A DNA stretch of 64,000 nt from Rhodococcus sp. 06-462-5 (lineage in GTDB: Bacteria > Actinomycetota > Actinomycetes > Mycobacteriales > Mycobacteriaceae), in contig NZ_NOYD01000038.1 of the NCBI RefSeq assembly GCF_002258315.1, forward strand, positions 1 to 64,000, read 5' to 3'. The notes under the pieces were generated by a model that was not told the DNA's origin, did no database searches, and worked only from the letters and a program-made list of their open reading frames with translations. Every line of letters starts with the position of its first letter. Within the stretch, counting starts at the first letter, position 1. The position numbers and the translations under genes are program-made. This document shows positions 30,711 through 41,030 of this stretch, piece after piece.

Positions 30711-31394
30711 ATGCGGTCGCTTCTCGATCTGATTCTGCCCCTCGAGTGCGCCGGGTGCGGTGTGCCGGGGGAGCACTGGTGCCAGGTGTGTTCCCTGGCC
30801 CTGTTCGTCCCGCCCATCGCCGTTCGCCCACGAGTCGATCCCGGTGTGCCGTGCTGGTCTCTCGGTACCTACAGCGGGCCACGCCGCAGTGGTGTGATCG
30901 CCCTGAAGGAGAGAGGCCGTCGGTCGGTGGCCCTGCCTTTCGGGCGCGCACTCGCCGAGGCCGTCGGACATCTACGCGACGCAGGCGAGATCGATCCACC
31001 CGAGCTGAGTTCGCTGATTCTGATCTGCGCGCCCTCTAGGGCTCGTGCGGCGCGCGCTCGCGGGGGTGATCCCGTGCTGCGATGCGCTCGTATCGCCGCC
31101 GAACAGTTGGCACCGGAGCGAGTGCTCGTGCCCGAGTTGCTTCGCATGACCGGCGGAGTCCGCGATTCGGTCGGACTGTCCGCCGGGCAACGGCAGCACA
31201 ACGTGGCGGGCCGGATCGAGGCCGTCGGGGTGGCGTCACCGCGAGCCGACACACGTGTGATGGGGTCGGCGGACTTCACCGTTCTGCTGATCGACGACGT
31301 CGTCACCACCGGCGCGACATTGGCCGAATCGGCAAGAGTGCTAACCGATTTCGGAGTGCCGGTGGCCGGCGCACTGGTGGTGGCCAGTGCGTGA
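30711..31394 (+). CDS. ComF family phosphoribosyltransferase-like protein
   Basis: 227 residues. The N-terminal cysteine cluster LECAGCGVPGEHWCQVC suggests a zinc ribbon, and the C-terminal PRTase domain has the PRPP motif VLLIDDVVTTGATLAES and SAGQRQHNVAGRI. ComF proteins are linked with DNA uptake in some bacteria, but in actinobacteria the role is not established. ATG 30711, 47 nt after lpqB, followed by hpf after 200 nt. The same gene order is found in mycobacteria. Confidence 0.88.
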   Translation: MRSLLDLILPLECAGCGVPGEHWCQVCSLALFVPPIAVRPRVDPGVPCWSLGTYSGPRRSGVIALKERGRRSVALPFGRALAEAVGHLRDAGEIDPPELSSLILICAPSRARAARARGGDPVLRCARIAAEQLAPERVLVPELLRMTGGVRDSVGLSAGQRQHNVAGRIEAVGVASPRADTRVMGSADFTVLLIDDVVTTGATLAESARVLTDFGVPVAGALVVASA

Positions 31395-31518
31395 GTGCGA
31401 GGTGGAGGGACACGCCGACAACCAATTCGGGGTGAACGGTGGCACACGAGTCGATGACCGACTAACGTCGCGGACACGCACCGACTGGACCAGATGTGAG
31501 GTGATGCCCCGGACTTTG

Positions 31519-31576
31519 ATGCCGGAAGGTTCCCCTTTCGGCATGCACACTTGCCACGTCCAACAGTGGGCGTGGC
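31519..31576 (+). promoter_or_regulatory. Two hairpins in the hpf leader
   Basis: Hairpin 1 (31519-31544): ATGCCG...CGGCAT with an inner AAGG/CCTT stem. Hairpin 2 (31553-31576): GCCACG...CGTGGC extended by three further pairs, one a T-G wobble. They lie directly before the ribosome site TGGAGG (31583-31588) of hpf. They may tune hpf expression or simply fold the leader; no known riboregulator family recognised. Confidence 0.4.
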
Positions 31577-31594
31577 CGATATCTGGAGGTACGC

Positions 31595-32263
31595 GTGACG
31601 ACCCCTTCACAAGCCTCGGTTTTCTTCGACGAGAAGCCCTCGGAAGAACCCGCCAAGAGCAATGCGGACGTCGTGGTCAAAGGCCGCAACGTCGAGATAC
31701 CGGATCATTTCCGGATATACGTCTCCGAGAAATTGGCTCGCCTCGAGCGCTTCGATCCCTCCATCTACCTGTTCGACGTCGAACTGCAGCACGAGCGAAA
31801 TCGCCGCCAGGCCAAGGCATGTCAACGCGTGGAGATCACCGCGAAGGGCAAGGGCCCGGTCGTTCGAGCCGAAGCGTGTGCCGACAGTTTCTATGCCGCA
31901 CTCGAAGCGGTGACGTCGAAACTCGAGAGCAGACTCCGGCGCACCAAGGACCGTCGCAAGGTCCACTACGGCGAGAAGCGGCCCGTGTCCGTCGCCGAGG
32001 CCACTGCCGAACTCGCCGAGGACGACACGCTGGCACTCGATCCCGAGACGAAACTGGATTCGTTCGAGGACGACCAGAGCGGCCCGGGCCACATCGTGCG
32101 AACGAAGATCCACTCGGCCGCACCGATGAGCGTCGACGACGCACTGTACGAAATGGAACTCGTCGGTCACGATTTCTTCCTGTTCCACGACAGCGCAAGC
32201 GATCGCCCCTCGGTCGTGTACCGACGGCACGCCTTCGATTACGGCTTGATCAGACTCACCTGA
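31595..32263 (+). CDS. hpf: Ribosome hibernation-promoting factor, long form
   Basis: Binds the 30S decoding site and dimerises or protects 70S ribosomes in stationary phase. 222 residues: N-terminal RaiA/HPF domain (VVVKGRNVEIPDHFRIYVSEKLARLERFD ... VRAEACADSFYAALEAVTSKLESRLRRTKDRR) joined by an acidic linker (about 130-165) to the C-terminal dimerisation domain (KIHSAAPMSVDDALYEMELVGHDFFLFHD). GTG 31595 with TGGAGG 6 nt upstream. The 200-nt leader carries two hairpins. secA follows 307 nt downstream, as in mycobacteria. Confidence 0.95.
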   Translation: MTTPSQASVFFDEKPSEEPAKSNADVVVKGRNVEIPDHFRIYVSEKLARLERFDPSIYLFDVELQHERNRRQAKACQRVEITAKGKGPVVRAEACADSFYAALEAVTSKLESRLRRTKDRRKVHYGEKRPVSVAEATAELAEDDTLALDPETKLDSFEDDQSGPGHIVRTKIHSAAPMSVDDALYEMELVGHDFFLFHDSASDRPSVVYRRHAFDYGLIRLT

Positions 32264-32275
32264 CCGGACCGTCAG

Positions 32276-32300
32276 GGACGGCTCGACTCGTTCGCCGTCC
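32276..32300 (+). terminator. Candidate terminator after hpf
   Basis: GGACGGC and GCCGTCC form a 7-bp stem with an 11-nt loop, followed by the T-rich GTGAAATCTTTT, 13 nt after the hpf stop. Confidence 0.5.
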
Positions 32301-32317
32301 GTGAAATCTTTTCACCG

Positions 32318-32363
32318 CTGCAGGCTCGACACCGGAGACTCGATCCCCACGTCGAGCCTGCAG
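32318..32363. repeat. 13-bp perfect inverted repeat upstream of secA
   Basis: CTGCAGGCTCGAC and its exact complement GTCGAGCCTGCAG separated by 20 nt. It could be a second terminator of hpf or a structured part of the secA leader; no T-run follows. Confidence 0.6.
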
Positions 32364-32570
32364 TGCTGTGTCGGTGTTGTCCGAATGGCCGACCGGCGAT
32401 CTCCGACGACCGACAGTCGGGCTGCCGGGTTCGCAGCGACACCGCCTACCATGGACGCGTTCGGGTTACCCGCCGCGCAGAAGTCGTGGTGACGAACCCG
32501 TGAGCTCGTGCAGTATGCAGTGTTGTTCGTACCAGTACCCGTGAACCGAGGATCGAGGACGAGAAAGCCC

Positions 32571-35477
<2,907 letters not shown>

Positions 35478-35482
35478 TGCAC

Positions 35483-35516
35483 GACGGTCGCGTCGCCGCC
35501 GGGCGACGCGACCGTC
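35483..35516. terminator. Bidirectional terminator between secA and the Rv3235-like gene
   Basis: A 15-bp perfect stem (GACGGTCGCGTCGCC with its complement) and a 4-nt loop start 6 nt after the secA stop and run into the stop codon of the convergent gene. Strong GC stem without a T-run. Confidence 0.75.
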
Positions 35517-36090
35517 AGCCCACGTGCAGCGACGTGACCGTCCACCCGGGCCGGCGTGGGTCGATGGCCAGCTCGATTCGGCCGGCGAAGGCGAACGTGC
35601 GCGGGCCGCGGGTGTAGGAGCCGAAGATCTCCGCGGAGACATCCGATCGATACGCCACATGTACCCGACGCACTGCAGCGAAGCCGAGTCGTCTGCCCGG
35701 CGGCGGGTTCCGCACTATGGTCCGCACCAGGTCGATCATCGAGGCGGTGAACAGGGGCGACAGCTGGTCTGCGCTGCGACGTCGATCGATCACCTCGATC
35801 ATCATGCGCATCGCGCGGTCGGCGCTCGAACGTGCATCTGCGGGCACCGGTGGCCTTCCGGGAGGCTCGATGCGCCGTCGAGAACGGTTGCTGCGCACGG
35901 ATGTTCGGTGCCGGGCCTGCGGCGGTTCGGTGGCTGGTGCCGGATCCCACGTGTGCACGGCACCGGAGCAGAGCGGCGGTTCGAACGGAGCGGCACGCGA
36001 GAGAAAGCGATGATGTTCGGCGCGGAGTCGCGGGCCGGGGGCCGACGTGTCCGCGATGTCCGGCGGGTCGTTCGATTCGATGACGCTCAC
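35515..36090 (-). CDS. Rv3235 family protein (DUF6459)
   Basis: About 191 residues. The C-terminal half has the family pattern ADRAMRMMIEVIDRRRSADQL, SMIDLVRTIVRN, VRRVHVAYRSDVSAEIFGSYTRGPRTFAFAGRIEL and a final WTVTSLHVG. The N-terminal half is Pro/Arg-rich and not conserved. The start is uncertain; GTG at 36090 is chosen because it leaves a short divergent gap before the WS/DGAT-like gene. The strand is supported by the convergence with secA across a hairpin, as in mycobacteria. No function is known. Confidence 0.7.
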   Translation of the reverse strand: MSVIESNDPPDIADTSAPGPRLRAEHHRFLSRAAPFEPPLCSGAVHTWDPAPATEPPQARHRTSVRSNRSRRRIEPPGRPPVPADARSSADRAMRMMIEVIDRRRSADQLSPLFTASMIDLVRTIVRNPPPGRRLGFAAVRRVHVAYRSDVSAEIFGSYTRGPRTFAFAGRIELAIDPRRPGWTVTSLHVG

Positions 36091-36276
36091 ACCGACATTG
36101 ACGGTTCGAGAGCGCGTTCGGTTCCCGTCGAAAACCCTCGATCGGCCCGCGACACGGCCCTCGACCGACCGCGAGACCGACATTTGTCCGCCACGTACTC
36201 TAGGTTCGAGCACACTGCGCGCCCGGCCACAGGAAGCGGCGCGTACTTCACGCGAGGACGGGGACTGGAACACGCG

Positions 36277-37722
36277 ATGGCGACCAGGCTGACAGCGCAG
36301 GATGCGTCGTTCTACTTTCTCGAGGCCAGTAGCAGCCCTATGCACCTCGGGTCGCTCGCCATCTTCCGCACTCCTCGCAGTGGATTCAGTTACGACCGAC
36401 TGCTGTCGTTGGTCGAGCAACGATTGGCATTGGTTCCCCGGTATCGGCAGAAGGTGCGTGAGGTCGCCTTCGGTCTGGCCAGGCCGGTATGGGTCGACGA
36501 CGCGGATTTCGACATCACCTACCACATTCGCCGGTCGGCGCTGCCCAAGCCGGGTTCGGACGATCAGTTGCACGATCTGATCGCGCGGCTGACCTCGCGC
36601 CCACTCGATCGCACCCGGCCGCTGTGGGAGATGTACCTGGTCGAGGGGTTGTCGAAGAATCGCTTCGCGGTCTTCAGCAAGTCACACTCGGCGCTGGTCG
36701 ACGGCGAACACGCGCTCGACATCGGTCAGGTCATTCTGGATGCGAGCAAGAACCCGCCGCCGATGGCCGAGGAACTCTGGATGCCTGCGCGTGAGCCCAA
36801 GGATTCGGCGTTGGTCATCGATGCGCTGACCGAGTTGGTGGTGCGTCCCGGGGAGAGCGTCGAGGCTCTGCGCGGCGCGGTCCACGGGGCTGCCGGTGTC
36901 GCGGGCGAGGCGCTGCGGGCCGCGGCGAAGGTCGCGGCGGTGCTGCGCACGGCGACCCAGAGCGCACCGTCGAGTCCGCTGAACGCCCCGATCTCGCGAA
37001 ACCGCAGATTCGCGGTCGCCAAGACCGAGCTCGCCGATTACCGCAGAATCCACAACAGGTTCGACTGCTCGATCAACGACGTGGTTCTCGCCGTCGTCAC
37101 CGGGGCACTGCGCAATTGGTTGCTCTCTCGGGGTGAGCCCGTCACGGCCTCCTCGACGGTGCGGGCGATGGTTCCCATGTCGGTGTACGTCTCGGCCGAT
37201 CGGGTCGGTTTCGGAGATGCGGCCGATCGGCCGGCCGAACCGACGGAGGAGGATCGCAGCGAGGTCTCGTCGTTTCTGGTCGACCTGCCCGTCGGAGAAT
37301 CGAATGCCGTGGTGCGGCTCTCGCACATTGCGCACGCCACCGAGGCGCACGCCAAGCAGAGTCGCGGAGTCACCGCACAGACACTGATGCGCATCTCCGG
37401 CTTCGCGCCCGCGAGCCTGCACGCGATGGGCGCGCGAGCGGGCAGTCGGCTCTCTCAGCGGGTGTTCAATCTGATCGTCACGAACGCGCCCGGACCCCAG
37501 TTCCCGCTGTATGTGGGCGGAGCGCGCATGCTCGAGATGTATCCGGTGTCGCCGCTGTTCGAGAACCAGGCGATGAGCATCGGGTTGACGTCCTACGACG
37601 GCTACGTGTTCTTCGGGCTCAATGCCGATCGAGGTGCCATGCCCGACGTGGACGTCGTGACGGCGCTTCTGCACGAGGCGCTGGAAGAGTTGGTCGACGC
37701 CAGCAACGAATCGAGAGTGTGA
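36277..37722 (+). CDS. Wax ester synthase/diacylglycerol acyltransferase family protein
   Basis: Family enzymes join acyl-CoA to diacylglycerol or alcohols to make storage lipid. 481 residues. N-terminal RLTAQDASFYFLEASSSPMHLGSLAIF, and later domains with NDVVLAVVTGALRNWLLSRG, VRAMVPMSVY, and NLIVTNAPGPQFPLYVGGARMLEMYPVSPLFENQAMSIGLTSYDG, all typical. The active-site motif HHxxxDG reads SHSALVDG here: the first His and DG are kept, the second His is Ser. That residue is the one usually needed for catalysis, so activity may be reduced or altered. ATG 36277; it precedes a DUF6912 gene and a fatty-acid desaturation cluster. Confidence 0.88.
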   Translation: MATRLTAQDASFYFLEASSSPMHLGSLAIFRTPRSGFSYDRLLSLVEQRLALVPRYRQKVREVAFGLARPVWVDDADFDITYHIRRSALPKPGSDDQLHDLIARLTSRPLDRTRPLWEMYLVEGLSKNRFAVFSKSHSALVDGEHALDIGQVILDASKNPPPMAEELWMPAREPKDSALVIDALTELVVRPGESVEALRGAVHGAAGVAGEALRAAAKVAAVLRTATQSAPSSPLNAPISRNRRFAVAKTELADYRRIHNRFDCSINDVVLAVVTGALRNWLLSRGEPVTASSTVRAMVPMSVYVSADRVGFGDAADRPAEPTEEDRSEVSSFLVDLPVGESNAVVRLSHIAHATEAHAKQSRGVTAQTLMRISGFAPASLHAMGARAGSRLSQRVFNLIVTNAPGPQFPLYVGGARMLEMYPVSPLFENQAMSIGLTSYDGYVFFGLNADRGAMPDVDVVTALLHEALEELVDASNESRV

Positions 37723-37733
37723 GGTCATCTGCA

Positions 37734-38258
37734 ATGCGTGTCTACGTTCCGGCGACGCTGGAGTTCTTGAAAGTGTTGTCGGCGGAGGGCGAGTTCAGCC
37801 CGGTCTCGCGCACGGCCTTCGCGGTGACACCGACGCTGCGTGAGGCGTACTCGTCCGGCGACGACGAGGAGCTTTCCGAGGTGGCGATGGGGGAGGCCGC
37901 TCGGGCCTCTCTACGACTGATCGCTGCCGCAGTCGACGACGAGACCGACACCGGGACGGTCGCCGAAGGAGTGGTGTACCGGCGGGCGGTCATCGCAGCC
38001 GATGTGGACGATCCCACTCTGCGCCCCGATCTGGACGATGCCGTCGTCCGGCTCAAGGAACCGTTGCGGATGGACCAGGTCGCGTCGGTCCACGTCGATC
38101 TCGAAGGGGCCGAATCGGCGGTGGCCAAGGCTGTCGCTGCGGTCGATGCCGCGGACATGGGTGACGTGGACGCGGAGTTCGTGCTCGGAGACGCCGAGGA
38201 TCACACGCTCGCGTGGTACGCCCCGCAGGAGTTGTCGTTTCTGCTCGAACTGCTGTGA
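37734..38258 (+). CDS. DUF6912 family protein
   Basis: 174 residues, starting MRVYVPATLEFLKVLSAEGEFSPVSRTAFAVTPTLREAY. The conserved actinobacterial family is found next to the Rv3231c position. The mid part has ARASLRLIAAAV and YRRAVIAADVDDPTLRPDLDDAVVRLKEPL; the C-terminal part is acidic and ends APQELSFLLELL. ATG 37734 with GAGG 9 nt upstream and only 11 nt from the acyltransferase-like gene, so the two are cotranscribed. The biochemical role is unknown. Confidence 0.8.
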   Translation: MRVYVPATLEFLKVLSAEGEFSPVSRTAFAVTPTLREAYSSGDDEELSEVAMGEAARASLRLIAAAVDDETDTGTVAEGVVYRRAVIAADVDDPTLRPDLDDAVVRLKEPLRMDQVASVHVDLEGAESAVAKAVAAVDAADMGDVDAEFVLGDAEDHTLAWYAPQELSFLLELL

Positions 38259-38317
38259 CTCCGCCGTGTTCGTTCGCGCACGATTCGCACCGGCACAGGT
38301 GTTCCCGGACCCGAACC

Positions 38318-38329
38318 TACGGTAGCGTA
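38318..38329 (+). promoter_or_regulatory. TACG-N4-CGTA operator upstream of the ferredoxin reductase
   Basis: AACCTACGGTAGCGTAACC spans this site: TACG at 38318-38321, spacer GTAG, CGTA at 38326-38329. It lies 53 nt before the reductase start. The same half-sites and spacing occur before both desaturase genes, so a shared repressor (TetR-like palindrome style) is likely. Confidence 0.65.
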
Positions 38330-38382
38330 ACCTCGATGACCGCAAGCGGTTCAGTATCTCGATCGAGGGGATGGAACACCCG

Positions 38383-39498
38383 ATGGATCTGAAGAAGTGG
38401 CTGGAGGCTCCGGCGGCCGGTGTATCGGCCCCCAAGCGTCCGAGACTGAACATGGTGCGTGGTGCCTTCACCCGCATCACCACCCCCTTGTTGCCCGACG
38501 ACTACCTGCATCTGGCGAATCCTCTCTGGTCGGCGCGCGAACTGCGCGGCCGAATCGTGCGAGTGGAGAAGGAAACCGCCACGGCGGTGACCCTGGTGAT
38601 CCAGCCGGGTTGGGGCTTCAATTTCGACTACCGGCCCGGCCAGTACATCGGGATCGGGTTGCACCTCGGTGGGCGATGGCACTGGCGGTCGTACTCCCTG
38701 ACCTCCCCGCCGAACTGGGAAGACAAGCTGATCTCCATCACCGTCAAGGCGATGCCGGAGGGCTTCCTCTCCTCGCACCTCGTCGGCGGCGTGCCACAGG
38801 GAACCATCGTTCGGCTCGCCGCCCCGAAGGGCAATTTCGCGCTGCCCGTGCCGCCGCCGAACAAGATCTTGTTCGTCACGGCAGGCAGCGGCATCACCCC
38901 GATCATCTCGATGCTGCGGGCGCTGGATCGACACGGCGACATGCCCGACACCGTGCACATCCACTCGGCACCCACCGAGGACGAAGTCATGTTCGCCGCC
39001 GAGATCGCCGCGCTGGAGAAGTCTCATCCCAACTTCACCTCGCACGTGCAGCTGACGCGATCGGACGGCAAGTTCGCACTCGCCTCGCTCGACGAGCTCT
39101 ACCCCGACTGGCGTACGCGCGATACCTGGGCGTGCGGGCCGGCAGCACTGCTCGAAGAGATCGAGAAGACCTGGAAGCGCGAGGGAATCGAGGACCGGCT
39201 TCACCTGGAGCGGTTCGAGATCTCGCGCGCCGACACCTCCGGTGCCGGCGGCACGGTCACGTTTTCCAAGTCGGACAAGAAGACCACCGTCGACGGCGCG
39301 ACCAGTCTGCTGGAAGCCGGCGAGAACGTCGGCGTTCAGATGCCGTTCGGCTGCCGGATGGGTATCTGCCAGACGTGTGTGGTGCCGTTGACGGCCGGAC
39401 ACGTCATCGACCTTCGCTCGGGTAAGGAACACAGCGAGGGAGACCGCGTCCAGACGTGTATTTCCGCCGCTGCGGGCGACTGCACATTGGAACTGTAG
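38383..39498 (+). CDS. Ferredoxin reductase (FAD, NAD, 2Fe-2S) partner of the desaturases
   Basis: Electron donor for an acyl-lipid desaturase, as described for Rv3230c with DesA3 in M. tuberculosis. 371 residues. FAD-binding RSYSLTSPP in the N-terminal flavin domain, NAD domain with [19 protein letters not shown] and [12 protein letters not shown], and a C-terminal plant-type [2Fe-2S] domain with [11 protein letters not shown]...TCIS supplying four cysteines. ATG 38383 is preferred (GGA 7 nt upstream) over ATG 38371, which touches the GAGGGG stretch. It carries the TACG-N4-CGTA operator and precedes two desaturases. Confidence 0.9.
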   Translation: MDLKKWLEAPAAGVSAPKRPRLNMVRGAFTRITTPLLPDDYLHLANPLWSARELRGRIVRVEKETATAVTLVIQPGWGFNFDYRPGQYIGIGLHLGGRWHWRSYSLTSPPNWEDKLISITVKAMPEGFLSSHLVGGVPQGTIVRLAAPKGNFALPVPPPNKILFVTAGSGITPIISMLRALDRHGDMPDTVHIHSAPTEDEVMFAAEIAALEKSHPNFTSHVQLTRSDGKFALASLDELYPDWRTRDTWACGPAALLEEIEKTWKREGIEDRLHLERFEISRADTSGAGGTVTFSKSDKKTTVDGATSLLEAGENVGVQMPFGCRMGICQTCVVPLTAGHVIDLRSGKEHSEGDRVQTCISAAAGDCTLEL

Positions 39499-39535
39499 GT
39501 CTGTTTTTCGCACACTGCCTTCTCAGGCTGTTCGG

Positions 39536-39549
39536 CTACGCTTACGTAG
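39536..39549 (+). promoter_or_regulatory. CTACG-N4-CGTAG operator upstream of desaturase 1
   Basis: Perfect 5-bp inverted repeat CTACG-CTTA-CGTAG, 57 nt before the start of the first desaturase. Same half-sites and spacing as the sites before the reductase and the second desaturase. Confidence 0.65.
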
Positions 39550-39606
39550 GTTGCCCACGTCGAAACCCGATATTTCGGGCACTGCACTCAACTGTTGGAG
39601 GACCCG

Positions 39607-40908
39607 GTGGCTATCACCGACATCAAAGAGTTCGCTCATCTCAGCGAAGCGGACATGGAAGCGTTCGGTCGTGAACTGGATGCGATTCGTCGAGACGTCG
39701 AAGACAGCCGCGGCGAGCGCGATGCCGCCTACATCCGTCGGACCATCAGGCTGCAGCGGCTGCTCGAGCTCGGTGGCCGCGCGGTGCTGCTCGGCAGCAA
39801 GTATCGACCGGCCTGGATCGTGGGTACGGCGATGCTCAGTGTCGCCAAGATCGTCGAGAACATGGAACTCGGCCACAACGTGATGCACGGGCAGTGGGAC
39901 TGGATGAACGATCCGGAAATTCACTCCACCTCGTGGGAGTGGGATCAGACCGGGCCGTCGGAGCAGTGGAAACGCGCCCACAACTACTCGCATCACACGT
40001 ACACCAACATCGTCGGCATGGACGACGACATCGGCTTCGGCATCCTGCGGATGACCCGCGACGAGCCGTGGAAGCCGATCAACCTGGTTCAGCCGCTCGC
40101 CAACATCGTGCTGGCCACCACCTTCGAGTGGGGCATCGCGCTGCACGACTACGACGCGCAGAAACAGTTGGACGGCGAGGACGAGAAGGGTCTGCTGAAG
40201 TCTCCGGCGAGCCGTGCCTTCGCGCGCAAGATCGCCAAGCAGGTCGGAAAGGATTTCGTTCTGTTCCCGGCACTGTCCGGCCCGGCGTGGAAGTCCACGT
40301 TGACCGCCAACGCGACGGCCAACCTGGTCCGGAACCTGTGGGCGTATGCGGTCATCTTCTGCGGTCACTTCCCCGATGGGGCAGAGAAGTTCACGATCGG
40401 TCAGTTCGAGACCGAGACACGGCCCGAGTGGTACCTGCGTCAGATGCTGGGCAGTGCGAACTTCGACGCCGGTCCTGTCATGGCGTTCATGAGCGGCAAT
40501 CTCTGCTACCAGATCGAGCACCACATGTTCCCGGATCTGCCGAGCAACAGGTACTCGGAGATCGCCGAGAAGGTGCACGCTCTGTGCGAGAAGTACGACC
40601 TGCCGTACACCACGGGGTCGCTCGGCAAGCAGTACCTGCTGGCGCTGCGGACCATCCACAAGCTGTCGCTGCCCGACTCGTGGCTGCGTGCCACGTCCGA
40701 CAACGCTCCCGAGACGTCCTCCGAGCGGCGGTGGCGGGTGGGGGATTCGCCTGCTGTTCATGCTCTTCGGATCGATCCGCTCACCGGGCAGCGTCGAGGT
40801 CTGCGTTCGGCAATGCAAGAGGCGCGCGTGAGCTTGCGCAACGCCAAGAAGGAAGCCAAGCGTCAGGCCAAGGCTCTTCGTCGATCGGGCGACCGCGTTT
40901 CGTTGTGA
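39607..40908 (+). CDS. Acyl-CoA/acyl-lipid fatty acid desaturase 1 (DesA3-like)
   Basis: Membrane di-iron desaturase introducing a double bond in stearoyl-type chains (DesA3 makes oleate in M. tuberculosis), powered by the upstream reductase. 433 residues. Histidine boxes: GHNVMHG (HxxxH), HNYSHHTYTN (HxxHH), and NLCYQIEHHMFPDLPSNRY (QxxHH). The rather hydrophilic C-terminus ends with basic residues. GTG 39607 has GGAGG about 5 nt upstream; a TTG at 39595 is in frame too. It has its own operator. About 110 nt downstream lies a second, closely related copy. Confidence 0.93.
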   Translation: MAITDIKEFAHLSEADMEAFGRELDAIRRDVEDSRGERDAAYIRRTIRLQRLLELGGRAVLLGSKYRPAWIVGTAMLSVAKIVENMELGHNVMHGQWDWMNDPEIHSTSWEWDQTGPSEQWKRAHNYSHHTYTNIVGMDDDIGFGILRMTRDEPWKPINLVQPLANIVLATTFEWGIALHDYDAQKQLDGEDEKGLLKSPASRAFARKIAKQVGKDFVLFPALSGPAWKSTLTANATANLVRNLWAYAVIFCGHFPDGAEKFTIGQFETETRPEWYLRQMLGSANFDAGPVMAFMSGNLCYQIEHHMFPDLPSNRYSEIAEKVHALCEKYDLPYTTGSLGKQYLLALRTIHKLSLPDSWLRATSDNAPETSSERRWRVGDSPAVHALRIDPLTGQRRGLRSAMQEARVSLRNAKKEAKRQAKALRRSGDRVSL

Positions 40909-40935
40909 ATCGTCACACAGATTTCCGAGCGTAAC

Positions 40936-40949
40936 CTACGGGACCGTAA
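40936..40949 (+). promoter_or_regulatory. TACG-N4-CGTA operator upstream of desaturase 2
   Basis: CTACG-GGAC-CGTAA within the wider imperfect palindrome GTAACCTACG...CGTAAGTTAC (40931-40953), followed by TACGATACGGTAGG. It is 81 nt before the start of desaturase 2. The double set of half-sites could hold two repressor dimers. Confidence 0.65.
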
Positions 40950-41030
40950 GTTACGATACGGTAGGTGACGGAATTGCACATGGCCTGATACGCGAGCTAT
41001 GTGTTCACGACTGCCAGGAGGTTGTTTCCC

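Larger units (their letters stand above)
32264..32570. other. 307-nt gap between hpf and secA
   Basis: Contains a hairpin that may end hpf (32276-32300), a second, perfect 13-bp stem with 20-nt loop (32318-32363), and the secA leader. GAGGA near 32554-32560 may be the secA ribosome site. No other gene seen. Confidence 0.5.
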
